DNA of 64,000 nucleotides from Buteo buteo (Eukaryota; Chordata; Aves; Accipitriformes; Accipitridae), in NCBI RefSeq assembly GCF_964188355.1, contig NC_134174.1:64027225-64091224 (forward strand). The letters are read 5' to 3'. The notes beneath the pieces were generated by a model. It was given only the letters and a program-made list of their open reading frames with translations, was not told where the DNA came from and ran no database searches. Made by a program: the position numbers and the translations under genes. Shown here in pieces: positions 37,680 to 51,937 of the stretch. Numbering within the stretch: the stretch's first letter is position 1; each line of letters opens with the position of its first letter.

Positions 37680-40106
37680 GTAGCCCCGTGGAGCCAGCAG
37701 CAATGTGGCTTCCACAGGAGCATCTGCCAAAGACTTATTATTGCTGAAAGCCAAAGGTGATAGCCCTGGCTATATTCCCCACGTATCTGTATTTATTTCA
37801 AGAGAAATGGGGATTCACTGCCTTCAAATTTTGAAAGATCGGAAGGGGGTTGCACCGGAGCAAGTAGCGTTAATGCTGTAAGAATAAAGCAATTGGGTGA
37901 GAACAAGTTGTTTAATTCCCTGCCTCCTGCAAGTCAGAGGGAAATGTGGCACGCTATTCTCTTGAATACGCCACAGGAGCTTAGGAGAATCAGTTAACAT
38001 AAATGAAACAAAACAGTACAACTTTGGAGGTATCTGCTGTGGGCATAGCAGGAACAAATAGATATTAAAGAATTGCTGGCATGACTTAAGATCTGCTAGT
38101 GAGCTGGCTCATGGTGATCAGTCTGCACCAGTGGGGCCCAGAGCCCTCCATTGGGGGAAAAAACCTGAATATTTTGCAAGTGTTGACAGAGCCAGCAATG
38201 AAACAAGCATTAACAACAAAATAATTCTGCCAGCAGGTGACTTTCATGTCAGGCAGGCTACAAAAGAGACTGGAAGCAAATAAATAGGATCCTTTCAGAA
38301 GCTATTTTTTTCCCTCCCAATTAATCTTTTTCAAACTACCACTGATATAAAAATATCTCTGTGTATGGTGGAAGTGAGAGGAAGTGCTTTTAGCCTAGAA
38401 CCACAGCTTGCAGCAATATTTGACTCTAATAGAGCAGGGGAATTGTATGAAGAGCTGAGAAAGCTGTCGCAAACTGTTCTTACCTGGCAGAGAACTGAGG
38501 AAAGTGGATCTTTTCAAAGCACATATTCCTTCTGCTGGGTTATGAGGGAATCAGAGACCCTTAATGAGCTGGAAGGACTCTATGAATATGAGCTAAAGTA
38601 CTCTGGGTATTTAAAGATCTGGCAGAGCCGATGAAATGAAATGTCACAGAGCGAGCTGTATGCCTTCCCTCTTCAGCCCTAAAGGTTTATTGCACACAAA
38701 GGCACGGACTGCAGCTCTCCGTGATGAGTGGTAGTGTGCTGAAAGACAAAACCCACATCCTGGAAAATTAAAAAGTCCCAGAGGCAGACAGTCAGAAGAA
38801 AATTGAATCAGATAGCAGTGGCTGAGAGGGGATATTTGTTAAATATAAAAGCCTTCCAGAGATACTGTCTGCGCCCTGGAGGAGTAGCCATACGTGGGTT
38901 AAGCACATGAGCTATACATGTGACCACTGGCCAGTGATTTTTTTTTTATGGAGGTGAAAGTTTTACTATGTTCAGTGGAAGGTCATCTGGACAACTAGCT
39001 TCAAAATTAATTCTAGTTAATCATGGACTTGGTTCTTCCTAGAGACATTGGTGCGCTGAGTCACACATTTCCATCAGTAAACACTTGCCAATCTCGGTGT
39101 GTCGTTGAATAAATTACCACAAAAATTGTTGTAAGAGCACTACACCTTTATGCTACCTTTGATAGCAAATATTTACTAACCCAAATCTAGTCTAAGTAAA
39201 AAGTGAACTCCCTGTGACCCAGACACACACTGGAGAACTCCAGATAACCTACTAATCTACAACTCAAGCTATATGGCTTTGCCAGATTTCTTTTTAAAAA
39301 AATTGTAATACTGTCTCTTGTTCTCCTAATCCATCCACACTGTGTGCTTCTGATTCCTTCGGAAAAGCAGGAAACATGGGGATAACTTAAACCCGTATTT
39401 GTGCAAGCTGGAAAGTTTATTGTATCAGGGTGAGGGCTTTTGGGTTCTGGCTATGCAGTGCAGTGTGTGCGTAGAAAGCTACGTTTAGGATTTCATCTTT
39501 TTCCCCCTCTGAATTTCTTACAGATGCCTCTGTATTTCCCATAAACAAACATTTTCTCACTAGAGTACCTAATCCTGAAATAGGGTGCCCTTTGCAGTCT
39601 TTGGCAGGGATCTTCATGCCACTGTTTTGAGGACCAGCTCCAAAGGAACTTGCTCCCTGCTGCAATAAAAGCGGATTTTCAGCCACAGAACCGCTGCAGA
39701 CCATAGACTGTGCAACGCTCAAGGTGAACGTCTGATTTAAACCCCGTCTGCCGTGAGTTACTGTTCATGCTTTGTGGTTTTGTACGGTGTCTGGTCACCT
39801 CCCCTCTTTCTTCGCTGCAGACCCAGATACCTCAGCATAGACATTTTTGCCTTACACCACTCTCCATGGCTGAGCTCACAGAGCTCGTAAACCATGGCCA
39901 GGAAGGAGAAATACAAATCCCCAAAGCAGAAGCAAACTTGCAATGCAGACTGCAGGAAACAGCTGCTATAAAAACAGGCAGCTGAAGTCAATAGGAACCC
40001 ACCTGTGCCAAAAAGCATGCAGAACGGGGATATAAAGAGCTCTTCAGCAGGTGTTGCTCTTGCTTCAAAGACAGCCTTTACACAGAAAAAGTTCTTAGCT
40101 GTGTTT

Positions 40107-40193
40107 GTCTTTTTGGTGTTTTGGTGGGTTTTTTTTGGTTTTTTTTTCTAATTAGAACATTTTAGGGTTGGTTGGTTTGTTGTTTTTTTTTAA
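40107..40193. repeat. T/G-rich low-complexity block
   Basis: T runs are punctuated by ggtg, ggtggg and ggttggttgg. It resembles the blocks at 32.2, 33.9 and 42.4 kb. Confidence 0.7.
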
Positions 40194-41406
40194 TATGTTC
40201 TTTCGACTAGCCTTAGTACTATTATTTTTAAACCAGCACAATAGTACACCCTCCTGCTTTCTTTAAGACTCTGTCTAATGATACAACTTTGATGCGGTAA
40301 TAGAAAAAAAAGTAAGTTCATTTTAATTCCATATATACATAATCTGAAAGCAACAGGAATGGTATTTGTTTTGGTTTCTACCAAGCTCTACATGTGTTAA
40401 AAAAATAACCTTTTCCCATATTAAAAAAAAAAAAAATCTCAGTGGCTTTAATATAGTGTATGTTGATGCTAGCTTAAAAATTACTGCCTTTCTGCAACTC
40501 CTTTTACAGACGCTTGTGAATTTTCTGGGGGAAAGAAAAGTTCTCAAGGGCAAAGGGAATTAAATTTTATAAGCTAGTTATTAATTTTTAAATGTTGTAT
40601 TTGTGACTTGTGTAAGAACAGAAGAGAAAAAAGGAAAGATTTTCTTTTTTTCTTTATATAAATTCTGTGTACTTGTGAAGAAATAAGCTCATGCTGCTTT
40701 TCCCCATGCTCTTCACCTCAACACTTCTATCCCCTGCACCCACTGAGTTTCTGTTTTCTTCAAATCTAGAAATTCTGACTTATCCTGTAACTTTTGGTTT
40801 GCTCTTTATGTGTACCGGTGTCAGCAGATACCGAATGTGATTTAAGTCTGCAGCACTTGTAACTGGTAAGATCAGAAGATGTGGAGCAAAATGGGGAAAA
40901 GCTAAAATGAAAACCTGAGCTTGCTCAATGATGAATGAAACTCTTCTATGAATCCTAAGGAATGGAAAGCAGTGGAAAATTTAATTTTCTAGTTGGAAAA
41001 CTAGCCCTAGTTAAGTATTATTTTTTAATTATTTCTGTTTCTCTGCATATTTTTTTCCTTAGAGTAAAGTTAATATGTGGTTGCGGATGCTTTGCGTTTC
41101 CAGGGTTTCAAGGGTTTGAGTAAATTTAACCTTAACCGCTCTGTGTGTATGTTTAAAGTTCTTGAGATGCAATATCTGTGAGACTTTACTGTTTAATGTG
41201 TGCTTAAAATCTTAGTTTCCACTGAGTATGATGAGAATATTGGAAACTTGTGAGGTCAGGTTGGTGACAGATTTGTCTGAGTTTAATATAACCAGGAAAT
41301 ATTGTGCTGCATTGCACATCTTTTTGAGCGGGCTTGGTGATCCCTTTTAGAAATAGGAAAAGAGGGGTGTGATCCGGTTGGAGAATGCTTGTTCTGGTTA
41401 TTAAAT

Positions 41407-41445
41407 GGAAAAAAAAAAACCCAAAACAAAAAAACCCCAAACCTC
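41407..41445. repeat. A/C-rich low-complexity block
   Basis: A runs are interrupted by ccc and cccc, the strand complement of the T/G-rich blocks elsewhere in the window. Confidence 0.7.
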
Positions 41446-42375
41446 TTAGAAAAGAAACCATTGGCAATCCCAAATCTTTGGTCATATTGGTACATGTACC
41501 TATGAAGAGGTTTTTTCTGAAATACATGCTATGTCGAGTAATTTATCATTGCTTATGTATGGATTGCCTGTGTGCACCCACCCTTGAAGGTGTGCCTTAG
41601 TCACAGGAATGTTTTTAGTGTCGGGGGTGACTGGACAGCCCATCTCTTCCCATAAAATATTGTGAAGTTCTCTCCATCAACCTATAGACAGCAGATTTAT
41701 GCCTTATTCTGTGGCTTCTGTGTTGGGTGCATAAGATCCCAAGGCAGAGTGTTGTGTTCTGAGCTACCTCTTCTATATGTCTCGCTAACCTGCTCTCATC
41801 CACAAACTGGGAGGTTAAGAGAATATCCCTGCTTGCTCCTGTATTCCTTGAAAGCTCGGGAGGAGTGGGATTCTTCCCGATGCTTGCTCTGGGATGCTGC
41901 ATCCCCTTTGTGAAAGGTAATCTGCTCCTGCCCCTCTATGGTAGAGCATTTTTGAGCGGAATGCATGGTGACATCTGTACACAGCAGGGATCAGAGCCTG
42001 AAGCTTGTTGTTTCTGTGTGATAAACCATTTTCGTTTAATCAATGTTTGTTGGCAATGGCTAGTGAGACTATTGAATACAGCTGAGGTCTGCTGTGGCAT
42101 GTTAAATAAGAGATTGGAAAGTGAAGTAAATATTTTTAATTAGTAGTTGATGACTGAGAGCTGCAGCAGCCTGAGCAAGTCTGTGTACAATGAAAGAGCT
42201 AGTAAGTGCCTGGTGAAAATGTAGTGGCACCGATGCTAGAAGCTGCCTCAAGTCTCTTCTTTCTCGTGTCAGGGGATTATTCTGAACAGTCAAATGCCAT
42301 GCTTGTTGGTCCTAGATGTCTTCCTAATGCTTCAGCTCAGTGGGACTATTGGGGACACATTCAAAATTCTACCCC

Positions 42376-42452
42376 ACAGTTGTTGTTTTTGTTTTTGTTG
42401 TGGTGTTTGTATGGGTTTGGGGGTGTTTTGGGGGGGTGTTGTTTTTTGTGGT
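42376..42452. repeat. G/T-rich low-complexity block with G-quadruplex-like core
   Basis: A tgttgtttttg-type stretch leads into the G-runs at 42413-42436 (G3, T3, G5, TGTTTT, G7), which satisfy the simple G3+N1-7 four-run rule if the G7 run is split. T runs follow. Confidence 0.7.
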
Positions 42453-45400
42453 TTTTTTTACTCCTGAACATACGCTTTCTGCACTTTCTTTACCGTTGCA
42501 CTTTTTACTCTACTGGGATGGGGAGAAACAGTCTTAGGTAATACGTTCATCAGTCTTCACTCACCCTGGGCTTTCTGTAGCTTGCTTAAATGATGCCAAC
42601 CCATAGAAGACTTGTGATGGACATACCCATAGCCACACACAGCGTGGGCACAGCCTCATCACTTTTTCTGACCGGGAGGTAGAGGGACACTGCCACTTGT
42701 CCTTGTGGGAAGACTCTGCTGCTGTCCCTTAGGATGGGGACCAGTGTCTGGGAGGATATCTGAGGATATCCGTGCTGTCCTTGACAGCGGCCACTCAGCT
42801 AGGCAAATAAATATCTGGTCTTCGGCTGCCACGCTCTGTGTTATGTGCCCAAGAGTGTGTCTGTTTCTTTTGGATGTACCAGGTGGTGTAATAAAAGTTA
42901 CTGCATTTTCCTACAAACTGTGCTTGCTTTAGTATTCTAAGGACATCTGAAGAGGAAAATAATAATAATAAAAAAGTTGGCTCCATATGTCTTTATCAAT
43001 GCACATCTTCAGGCACTAGACCAAGAAATCCAGCCTCTTCTTGCTTTACTCTTGATATGCCCGTTTGAATAGAAATTACTGTAATTAACTCCAGATTTCA
43101 ACGTATCAACATGTGGAAGTGTTTGTGTACCCTCTAAATGAGCGCTGCTGGAAGAACACAGACATTACAGGATGCTGAGATAATTCCTGTTTGCTAGGCA
43201 AAGGAAAATATTAAGGAACTGAAAATAAATGGAAAACTAGATCTGTAAAATTATCTTAAATGAGGGAAATATTAAAGTAAAATGAAACCATTATACTGAA
43301 ATACAAACAATTCAGCTTAATGGGGACAGCCTTATTTGATTAAAAAACAAGCCAAGCCCTGTTATTCATTATTGCATATGCTATTATGGTAGCACTGAGT
43401 GTCTTTACCTTGAGTGCAGGCAAACTAATGGAGCTGAGAAACTGGCCAGGTCTGAAGAATTGCTGTGTTCACTTCAGTGGAAAGATGTGATTTTTATAGC
43501 TGCTGTAGATTTGGATATGAAGAATCAATATGTAGCTGAACAGTGCTATGGCAGGGGGGAATAGGCAGAGATCCCAACCTCTTGCAAAGAGTCCCTGAGC
43601 CAGCAGCCAGCTCAGGCTGGTCAGAAAGGGGCTCATGGTTAATGGCTTCAATTTGCTTTAACTTTTTCTTTCTTTTTTCTCCACTCTTTCTGAACTTTTT
43701 TTCTAGGACTCTCAAAATTGACCCTATGATTTCACACCCTATTGGCTGGTCCCAGCTCTTCTGTGTGTCTCTTACCTTATATAAAACTCTAGGCTCAGGG
43801 GCTTGGACAGAAATGATACCATCTGAGTAGAGCTCACAGTGTCTTGGACACCGAAATCCTGAACCCTGGCTGTGGCAGCCAGGAATAATCATTGCAGAAA
43901 ATGTAATAATAGCTATTACATAGCTGTTTTGATTCTAACCAAAATATTAGCACAGATAACAGATGAAATGAAAAAAAAACGACATAGAAATGGGCTGAGA
44001 GAACACAAAGTTGGCTTCCATCACTGGACTTAACAGCTAACATATTTTATTAGAAACAAAATAAAGTTAAAGCTGTCTAATATCATGTGTTCTACTCATG
44101 ATTGGGCATAAGGATTCCTCTGGTGTAAGGCCAAGTATCAGTTAGAGGAGCATACAATCAGCTCTGCTCTTAATGGTCTGGCTAGAGTCACTGGCACAGG
44201 AGAGCTGGGAGCTCCATACCTGAAAGGCAACAGATGATGGCTGGATTAGCCATTACTTGGAAGGAAAATAAAATAACACAACTGACCTACAAAAAGGATC
44301 CAATCTGGTTTCACTTTGCCTTCCCTTTTGGAAGGGCAAAACTCACCATGTTGACATCCTGGGTTTGACTTTAAAAAAAAAAAAAGTAAAAAGTAACTTT
44401 TTAGAAGGTAGTTTACAAATGTAAAACTAACACTGACTGTTGCACCAAACTTTTTATTGTGACTTACAGAGCTGTTTCATCAACAGAAGTATCTGAAATC
44501 TTTGTAATGGCAAATAGCCCAGTTTAGGTAAAACACTGGAAGGAAGGATGGAAAACAAATGCTCCATGCCCATACATATGTTTCCCTTCGTCTACTTTTG
44601 AGCCCGCCTACTGGTTCAGCAGACGTTCTCACCAGTTTCCTTCTCGTGATGATCTTCAGTACTGTCCTATCATCATTTCCATTCCCTTTCTCCCTGGAAA
44701 GTTTTTCTCCTGTGTGTGCTGACTGTCTAATCCAGCAATTAGCCAGGCTACTTCAGAGAAGCGCAATGCCGGTCTGAGGCCACCTGATCTCACGGTGTGG
44801 TGCCTCAGCTGTGAACCAATTTATCAACTGAGCCACTGTTGGCAGCTACCTAATTCTCATCAGTCACCTCTGAGACGAGTATACAGGACATCAATACTTA
44901 AAGAGGAGATTTTTGGATGCGGTACCAGGGAATTGCACAATTTACCTTGCTCCAGTTGTGGGCAGCACGTGGCTGCAGTGCTTGCGCTGCATTGCACGGA
45001 AAAAAGTTCAACTTGTGTGCCTTTTCTGTTGAGAATTGTCTAATGTAATGATGGTGGAACCCAAGGGCTGCCTGGGTCCAAGGCACAGGAAGACTGTGTG
45101 TCTGTGTGACATGGGATGGAGTCGCCCGATTGTCCTGCCAGTGTCTTTAGGGCACGTCAGAGAGACCTGGGAATGCAGAACTGAATCCTTGCTCTGCCGC
45201 TGGGATGCCACGGCACCTTAACCAACGCTGCTTCTGCTGGACACTGAAGACGGAGCCACCTTAATAATACTGTAATGGTTTAAAAGTGCAAGTAATGTGA
45301 AAGATTTTGCTATGTAAGTTCTAAGCAGAATAAACTGAAAACCCGTGAGAACCCAAGCTGCACTTTGGTATCTTCATAAATAATGGCCTGGGTTGCTCTT

Positions 45401-48400
45401 TCTTAATACAAAACAAAAAATAAGGGCAAAGCTAAGTGGCTTATGTTTTATGTTAAGGGGAAAGGTCTGATGTGGGCCACTGTTTCAGTTGTCCTGTGAA
45501 AACGATGAGAGAACTTGCTAAAAAAAATCCTCAGCCAAACTGAAGGATCACAGAAATGTGATGTTACAGCTCAGTGCCACTGTCTGAAGTACATGTGAGA
45601 GAGAATGACCAGGATGTTTGCTTAATGGATAGCATTAAGCACACAAGAGAATAAGTACATTTACTGCATGATAAATTTTACACCTTTACAAGAAATAAAC
45701 AGAAAAGCTTTATTGTTACATATTTCTTTTGCAGCAGATATTGCTTGCCAACAGAGCAGGTTTAAGCAGTGCTGGCTGTGACTCGTATTAGATTCCCACA
45801 AATCCTCCAGGTAATCCTTGTACAGAGCGAGCGATGGCATCTCTGCAAATCTTGCTCCCAAGCTGAGAACCAACAAAATGAGGAGTGGACAGTGAAAACG
45901 CACGTATTATTTGCCTATCTTAACCTGGGAACTCTGTAGCAGAGGTGCTTAGTGGAATGTGAAAATGGAACAAGTTGGGGGGGCGGGGGAAACAAACAGT
46001 TCTTCATGACTTATTTAAACCTTTTCCACAGTGTTTGTCATGGAAAGTTACTCGGAATGCAGAGGGGAAAATATTGTTCTTCTAGCCATGCTAACCAGAT
46101 TAAGTTTTGGGGCATGAAAATGCAGACCAAACACTTCTAGCCTCTTAAATGAAGCTGCGCTAACATGATTTTTTGGAGTCTAGGGGTTTGTATACCATCT
46201 GCCCAGCCATTATCAACAGGCAGTGTTCCTACATGTATCAAGAAAGAACTGAGTATTAAAGCATGAGATTTAGCCTGGGTAATCCTATTTGAACTTCTTT
46301 TGAAGTTTTATTGTTCAATTCACATGCATAAGTTTGGAAAAACTTCAGGGTTTTAACATCCACACAAACTAAAGCAATCCTAAAAAAGAAAGATGCAGAG
46401 TTTGTTTACAGTTCTACATCTAATCTTCTTAACAGCTCAGAAAAGTAGATTTCTTCAGTGGTTTTCTGGGTTTAATGAGTTTTCTTTTCCTTGCTACAAG
46501 TGTCTCTCTCTTGCTGTAGATTTTGTGGATGCTCAATAGACCATCTAAAAGTCATGGTCTAGTTAGGACAACTGCATTTGAAAATGTTGGCACAAGTGGC
46601 AGGATCAAGGGCACATAAAAAGCTCATGGCAGAGGAGGGAAATGAGCACAGATTTCCAAGCACTTTGCCTCCTGCTTTCGCGATAGAGAATCCTTCCCTC
46701 ATGAAATAAAACAAAAATGAATGGTTTGTATCCAAACTATTCATATCCTTTCTGTTTCCAGCCAAGTTTTGGTCAATGTTTTTTACTGGCTATTTTTTAT
46801 CTAAACCATTTACCCTACGTTATTCTTCTCCATTTTAATGTCAAATGTTTCTTCCATCCTTCTTCACCATGCCAAAACCTCTTCTTTAGCTATCAGCCAA
46901 GTACTTTGTCTGCTGTTGTCTCATACCCCTCTCTATAGTTAAAACACTGGACTCTTCTATTACCCAAGTTCTTCAATTGCCTTTCCGATCTTGTCGTCTT
47001 CCACATCAGCTCTTCTCTAAACTCAGTATTAATTTTCTAAATCTCTGGTATTTATCACTAGAGCCCTAAATGGACAAGCTTTAATTCCCCCCACTGCTGC
47101 TTTCCTCAATTAAATTTCATTTTCAGTGATGAAGAGGAAAGATGCCAAGTTTTATGGTAATTCATGTCAACTACTAATTTGAACCTGTCAGTATAGCACC
47201 ACACATTGACATAGATGTACCTCTGGGAAAATCTTCGTCTGCTGATGAACTGAAGACAAGAGATGACAAACAATAACTAAATGCATACTGTTGTCAAGCG
47301 CAGTCATGGAAGATCATCTGTTAATTGTTTGCTTCCAGTACCTTCTGGAAAGCATTTTATTTTTTGCCAGACAAAACAACTAATTCTAATTGGCTGCTGG
47401 ATGGAAACAACGTCCTGATATCTGTATGGAAAGATCCTGATTAGAACATTTAATATTCAGATATCAATATATTAAGGACAACCAGGTGAATGGAAAGTGC
47501 AATGAAGTATTAAAAAAAAAAAAAAGGCAAGATTGTTTTCTGGTTTTTGACCTCTTCAGCTGGCCAAAAGGTACCTTATATTAACTTTTCCAATAACATT
47601 GCCTAAGATAGCTATGAGCTGTGGTAGGCAATGTAGGCAGGCAAGACAAAAAGAAGGGAATGTCAGGCCAGCTTTCCTTCACTGCTTAAGTGCTTCTCCT
47701 GAGTATAATGGCAATTGTCAGCTGTGGGAGTTAGTCCAGCAAATACGAATGTTCAGTGCAGCTATAGAGGAAAAGCTATAAAATATCTGACTGTACCAAG
47801 AGCTGTAAGAAAGGTTTCCTTTTCAATGAAAAAAAATAGTAGCAAAAGAAAAGCCCCAAACCGTAGCAGCACAAAGTTTTTCATCTGCCTTAATTACTTT
47901 CCATGGGGAAGACATTAAAAATCCAAATGGTCCTTGTCAGAGGGTTACAAAATGATGGCGCAAGAGCCCCAGGCGCCGCTATGTGAATGGTTATTGAAAC
48001 GCAGACTGATACAATGAGATGGGGCTTTTCGTTTCAAGCATTTGTCTTTTTGCTGTAGGTAGGTGTGTGCCGTTGGACTCCATCCATGCACAGCCTCAGC
48101 ATTTGCTTTCTGTGACAGGCAGGCTGTAATGAATTGCATTGGTACCTAAGAACTGAAACTCTCACTTTGTTTAAAGTGAAAGCCCATCATCATTAACAAA
48201 AGCTATATCTCAGAGAAAATGAGCCATAGAAATACATATTTTGATGAGAAGCAATCAAACAGTATTCTGAAAATCTCCAAGGTGGTTATGAGCGCTGTGT
48301 ACAAAACATTCAATTTGGCTTGTTCGGTGCTGTTCAAAAAGGGAAAAGCTCTTTGTCAGCGATTCCCAGCGATCCAGACAAACATGCCTTCTTCTAAAAA

Positions 48401-51400
48401 GCATATTTTACTGCATAATGACAAGGGGCAAGTAAATGCATTAATTAGCCATTGGAATGGCTTCACTGCCACAGTCAGAGCGCATTGGAAGGGAAATCTT
48501 CCAAATGCAATTAAAATATCAAAGTTATTTAGAGTGAGTTTATAGCTTTCCAGAGCCAAGTTACTAAGGGACAGCAGGGATGGGATATGATTAAACTTTA
48601 CTGTGTTGCATCTAAATTGGCGAACTCTGGCTCTGTGAAGCAGAGGAGGGCAGTGAGGAGCGCAGGCGAGTAAGACACTGGTAGCTAAATCAGAGAAAGT
48701 AGTTTTACGTGAACTTTGAAAAATGTCTGCGATGGCATCCTTCTCATGGGGCTACCTGAGAGTGAAGCAAAGGCCAGAGGCAACCCTTGTGCCCCCACCT
48801 CCCAATATTTCCATGGGGCACTGATGCCCATAGGTCAGGGAGGGGATATTTATTAATCCGTTCTGCCTCCCTGGAAAAGTGTGGTTATAGTACAGAGGAA
48901 ACGCTGCTTCTTATCCTTTTTATATTGTAGAATTAGTTAAGATTACAGAACCATGCACTGCTAAAACCACTTTACTGTTGAACTCCTCCCCCCCTGTTCC
49001 ATAAGCTGTGAACATTGGGTTGCAGACAAGCCGGAATCTCTGAAGTCCAGAACAGAATTCTCCCAGAGTAAATGAGCCATCACAGGAAAATCTGTGATAC
49101 CTAGAGAATAAACAAACTAAAGCCCTAATCATGTATCTTAAAAGACGATTTTTTAAAAAAAATGGATGCCTGCAGGAGATTCAGGAGAGTCTAAAAGCTT
49201 TAACTCTGCCATTAAACCCTACTATGGTCGCCCTTCTTTATTTATTTTTTCCCGATAAAGAATCAAGTAACTATTTCCTATGAACAATACTTTAGACACA
49301 TCCATCAGTTTATTGGCTTTGATGGATTGAAAGTAAGTAAAAAAAAGAAAAAAACAGAAGCCCTATTCATAATAATTATTATTCACAATTACAACCACCT
49401 GTGGGTTATTTTTGTGTGTGTTGCTAATGATTCCGTTTATGTAGTAGTCCAAAATATCTCCTTGTAGAGGTGTGTGTATGTGTCTGAGGACTGTGAAGAT
49501 GGCCAACAACTTCTTTGACACAGGATGCTATGCAAGCATGGAGATAAAATATGTCTCTGGTTTATATCACTTATTGGATCTGTTGCACGTTGCAGCTATA
49601 AAGCAACTTGTACATTCTTTTGCTATCGATTTTAACGAGTAAATGGGTTATGAAATAATTGTATTTACAGTTCTGAATCTATGTACACCAGATAATAAAA
49701 CTCCTCAGCAGAGCACTTCTATACCTGCTTGTGTCAATTTTGGCTTCTATCAGACTTCAGCATGTTTAAATTCAAGATATGCTGAAAAATCTTCTCTATG
49801 TCAGGAATGGAACGGTTAATGATCAATGATTGCTAATTAAAACACAGCTTCCTCCTTGTCTTGGTACTTTTATGACTCTCTGCCTCAGGTTTAATATTTC
49901 TACAGTGTTGCTCCCTGAAATAACAGACTGCTGTTTTCATTTTCTTGAAGAATAGAAGTGAGCAGTGAAAAAGAATATTTTAAATAAGCAAAGATACCAG
50001 TTAAAAATATTCCTTTAAAATAAATAAATACCTTTTTAAACCTGAAGGAAAATTATTTTCATATGTCCTTGGCACTGTGTGGTAGTCAAGAACCAACTGC
50101 ATATGACTTCTGCTTCCAATTACTATCTGATATTGGATAAACACCACTACAGCTACACCTGATGCTTATTAGCACCAGTAAAGGCTGAAACTTGGTTTGT
50201 TTATTTATTTATTGCTTAATTACTGTGACTCCACACATTAATTTGAAAACAAAATCAGGCATACACTTTACTGCTTAAAGGGCAGAAACTTAATTGAAGG
50301 TAGTAAAATGAGATCTGCAGCAAGCGGGGCTGGGAGTCAGGCAAGAAAGGGATGTTTTGCTAACAACGCTATTTTGGCCATATTTTATCTTTGCTGTTGC
50401 CCACAAAGACAGATGCTGAGAGCTGGTGTTAGGAATTCAGCTGCTTTGGGATTATCAGTGAGCTGGTTTTAAGGTAATGGAAAGGGGCAACATCTGAAAA
50501 GGAGAAAAACAACTAGGAGAAATTACATCCTTGTGAAACAGGACTCCGTGATCAGGCTCCAGGAAACTGCTCATATGGAGTTTAGTTTAAATCTTTTCAG
50601 ACTGAGAAAGTGGGAAACCTTCAAAGTGGTAAGTACACTCCATCCTTTCATAAAATATAGTACAACACGCTCTGTTCTCCCCATCCATGTTTTTGATCTT
50701 TTTCTCTGCTTGAACACTTTTTGTTGTTTTACTTTCCAATTCTCTTTTTCAGTCTAATTTCCCTCTCAGGCTATTTTTGGTCTTATGTACATTCTGTTAT
50801 TTCATTGTCTCTTTTCACAGTCTTTCAAGTACATATGATCTCTCTTGTGATTTTCATCTCCTTTTAGCTGCTATTTTTCCTTTCAAATATTTCCTTTTCC
50901 TTCTTTAATGAGATTTTTTTTTAATAGTAATTTTCAGGCTTCCAGTCTAGATCCCCTCCCTTATCCTCTCTGCACTCTACTAAGCACGTTTTTGTCCATG
51001 TAACTTTTATTTCTATCACCCCTTAACTCTAGCATCTCCCTTTTGCCCTTTTCTTCTCCTCCCCTCACCCCCATGTGATTAAATTTGTTTTGTCTACACC
51101 TAATTTACCTCCTTTCACTGCACTCGGGTAACTCCCGTGTTCTTTCGTTATGCATCATGGTCATCTTAGATGGAAATTGCATTTGATAACCTAAATATTG
51201 TTTTGAATGCCACCTCCTTTTTCTACCCCCTGTTCTTATGTTTATCCTATGCTGTGATGAAAAAGGAAGATAACTATTTTCTAGCTAAAGGACACTTTGG
51301 TATCCTCATAATCTAAAACATGCTTCACCTCTGTCTCTCTCAGCCTCAAAGCTAATCCTAGAGAGGCACTTGTGTGGCACCTAGTGCAGGCCATTCATGA

Positions 51401-51937
51401 AATTAAGACTCTAAATTATCCTGGAGGGAGGAGAAAAAAAAGGGAAAAACAAACTCTGGAAATTGTAGAGAAATGACAGTTGTCTTGCCTTTGCAGACCA
51501 GTAAGGACCCGTTAGCCAACAGCCTGAAGCCTAATGTTGCAGGTGCAGAGTGTGGGAGAACAAATCTACTGCATTCAGTATGTTAGCCTTAATTGTAAAA
51601 AGAACAGTGTGTCTTACTTAAAGATAAATCCAGGTTTCTCCTGGCTGCTCTAAAATGGGGCTGATGAATAAGGGTGGTTTGAGATGTAACAAAGGGAGCT
51701 TAAGGATCCAGATGCAGACTCGATGCCCTAAAATCAAGGAAACACTTTTGGTCTGATCTCTACAATGTCATGACATGATTATTTTGGTTTTCATTCAAGG
51801 TATCAAAATCTGACCAAAGATCTGATCTTGGCTTTACTAAAACCAATGGAAAAGTGTCTCTGAGCAAGTTTCCAAGATGGAACATCTCAGGATTGGTTCC
51901 TTGCGACATGGCATGAGTCAGTGATGGTCCGTCCCGT

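Noticed and set aside
43494..43892. 132-codon minus-strand frame
   Set aside because: It overlaps a 95-codon frame on the plus strand, has no domain and no gene context.
48219..48545. 108-codon plus-strand frame as a small protein gene
   Set aside because: No domain is recognised; the segment is better explained as possible conserved regulatory DNA, though coding is not formally excluded.
50519..50627. Possible exon ending at a GTAAGT donor (50628)
   Set aside because: The upstream AG lacks a pyrimidine tract and the peptide is unremarkable; GTAAGT alone occurs often by chance.
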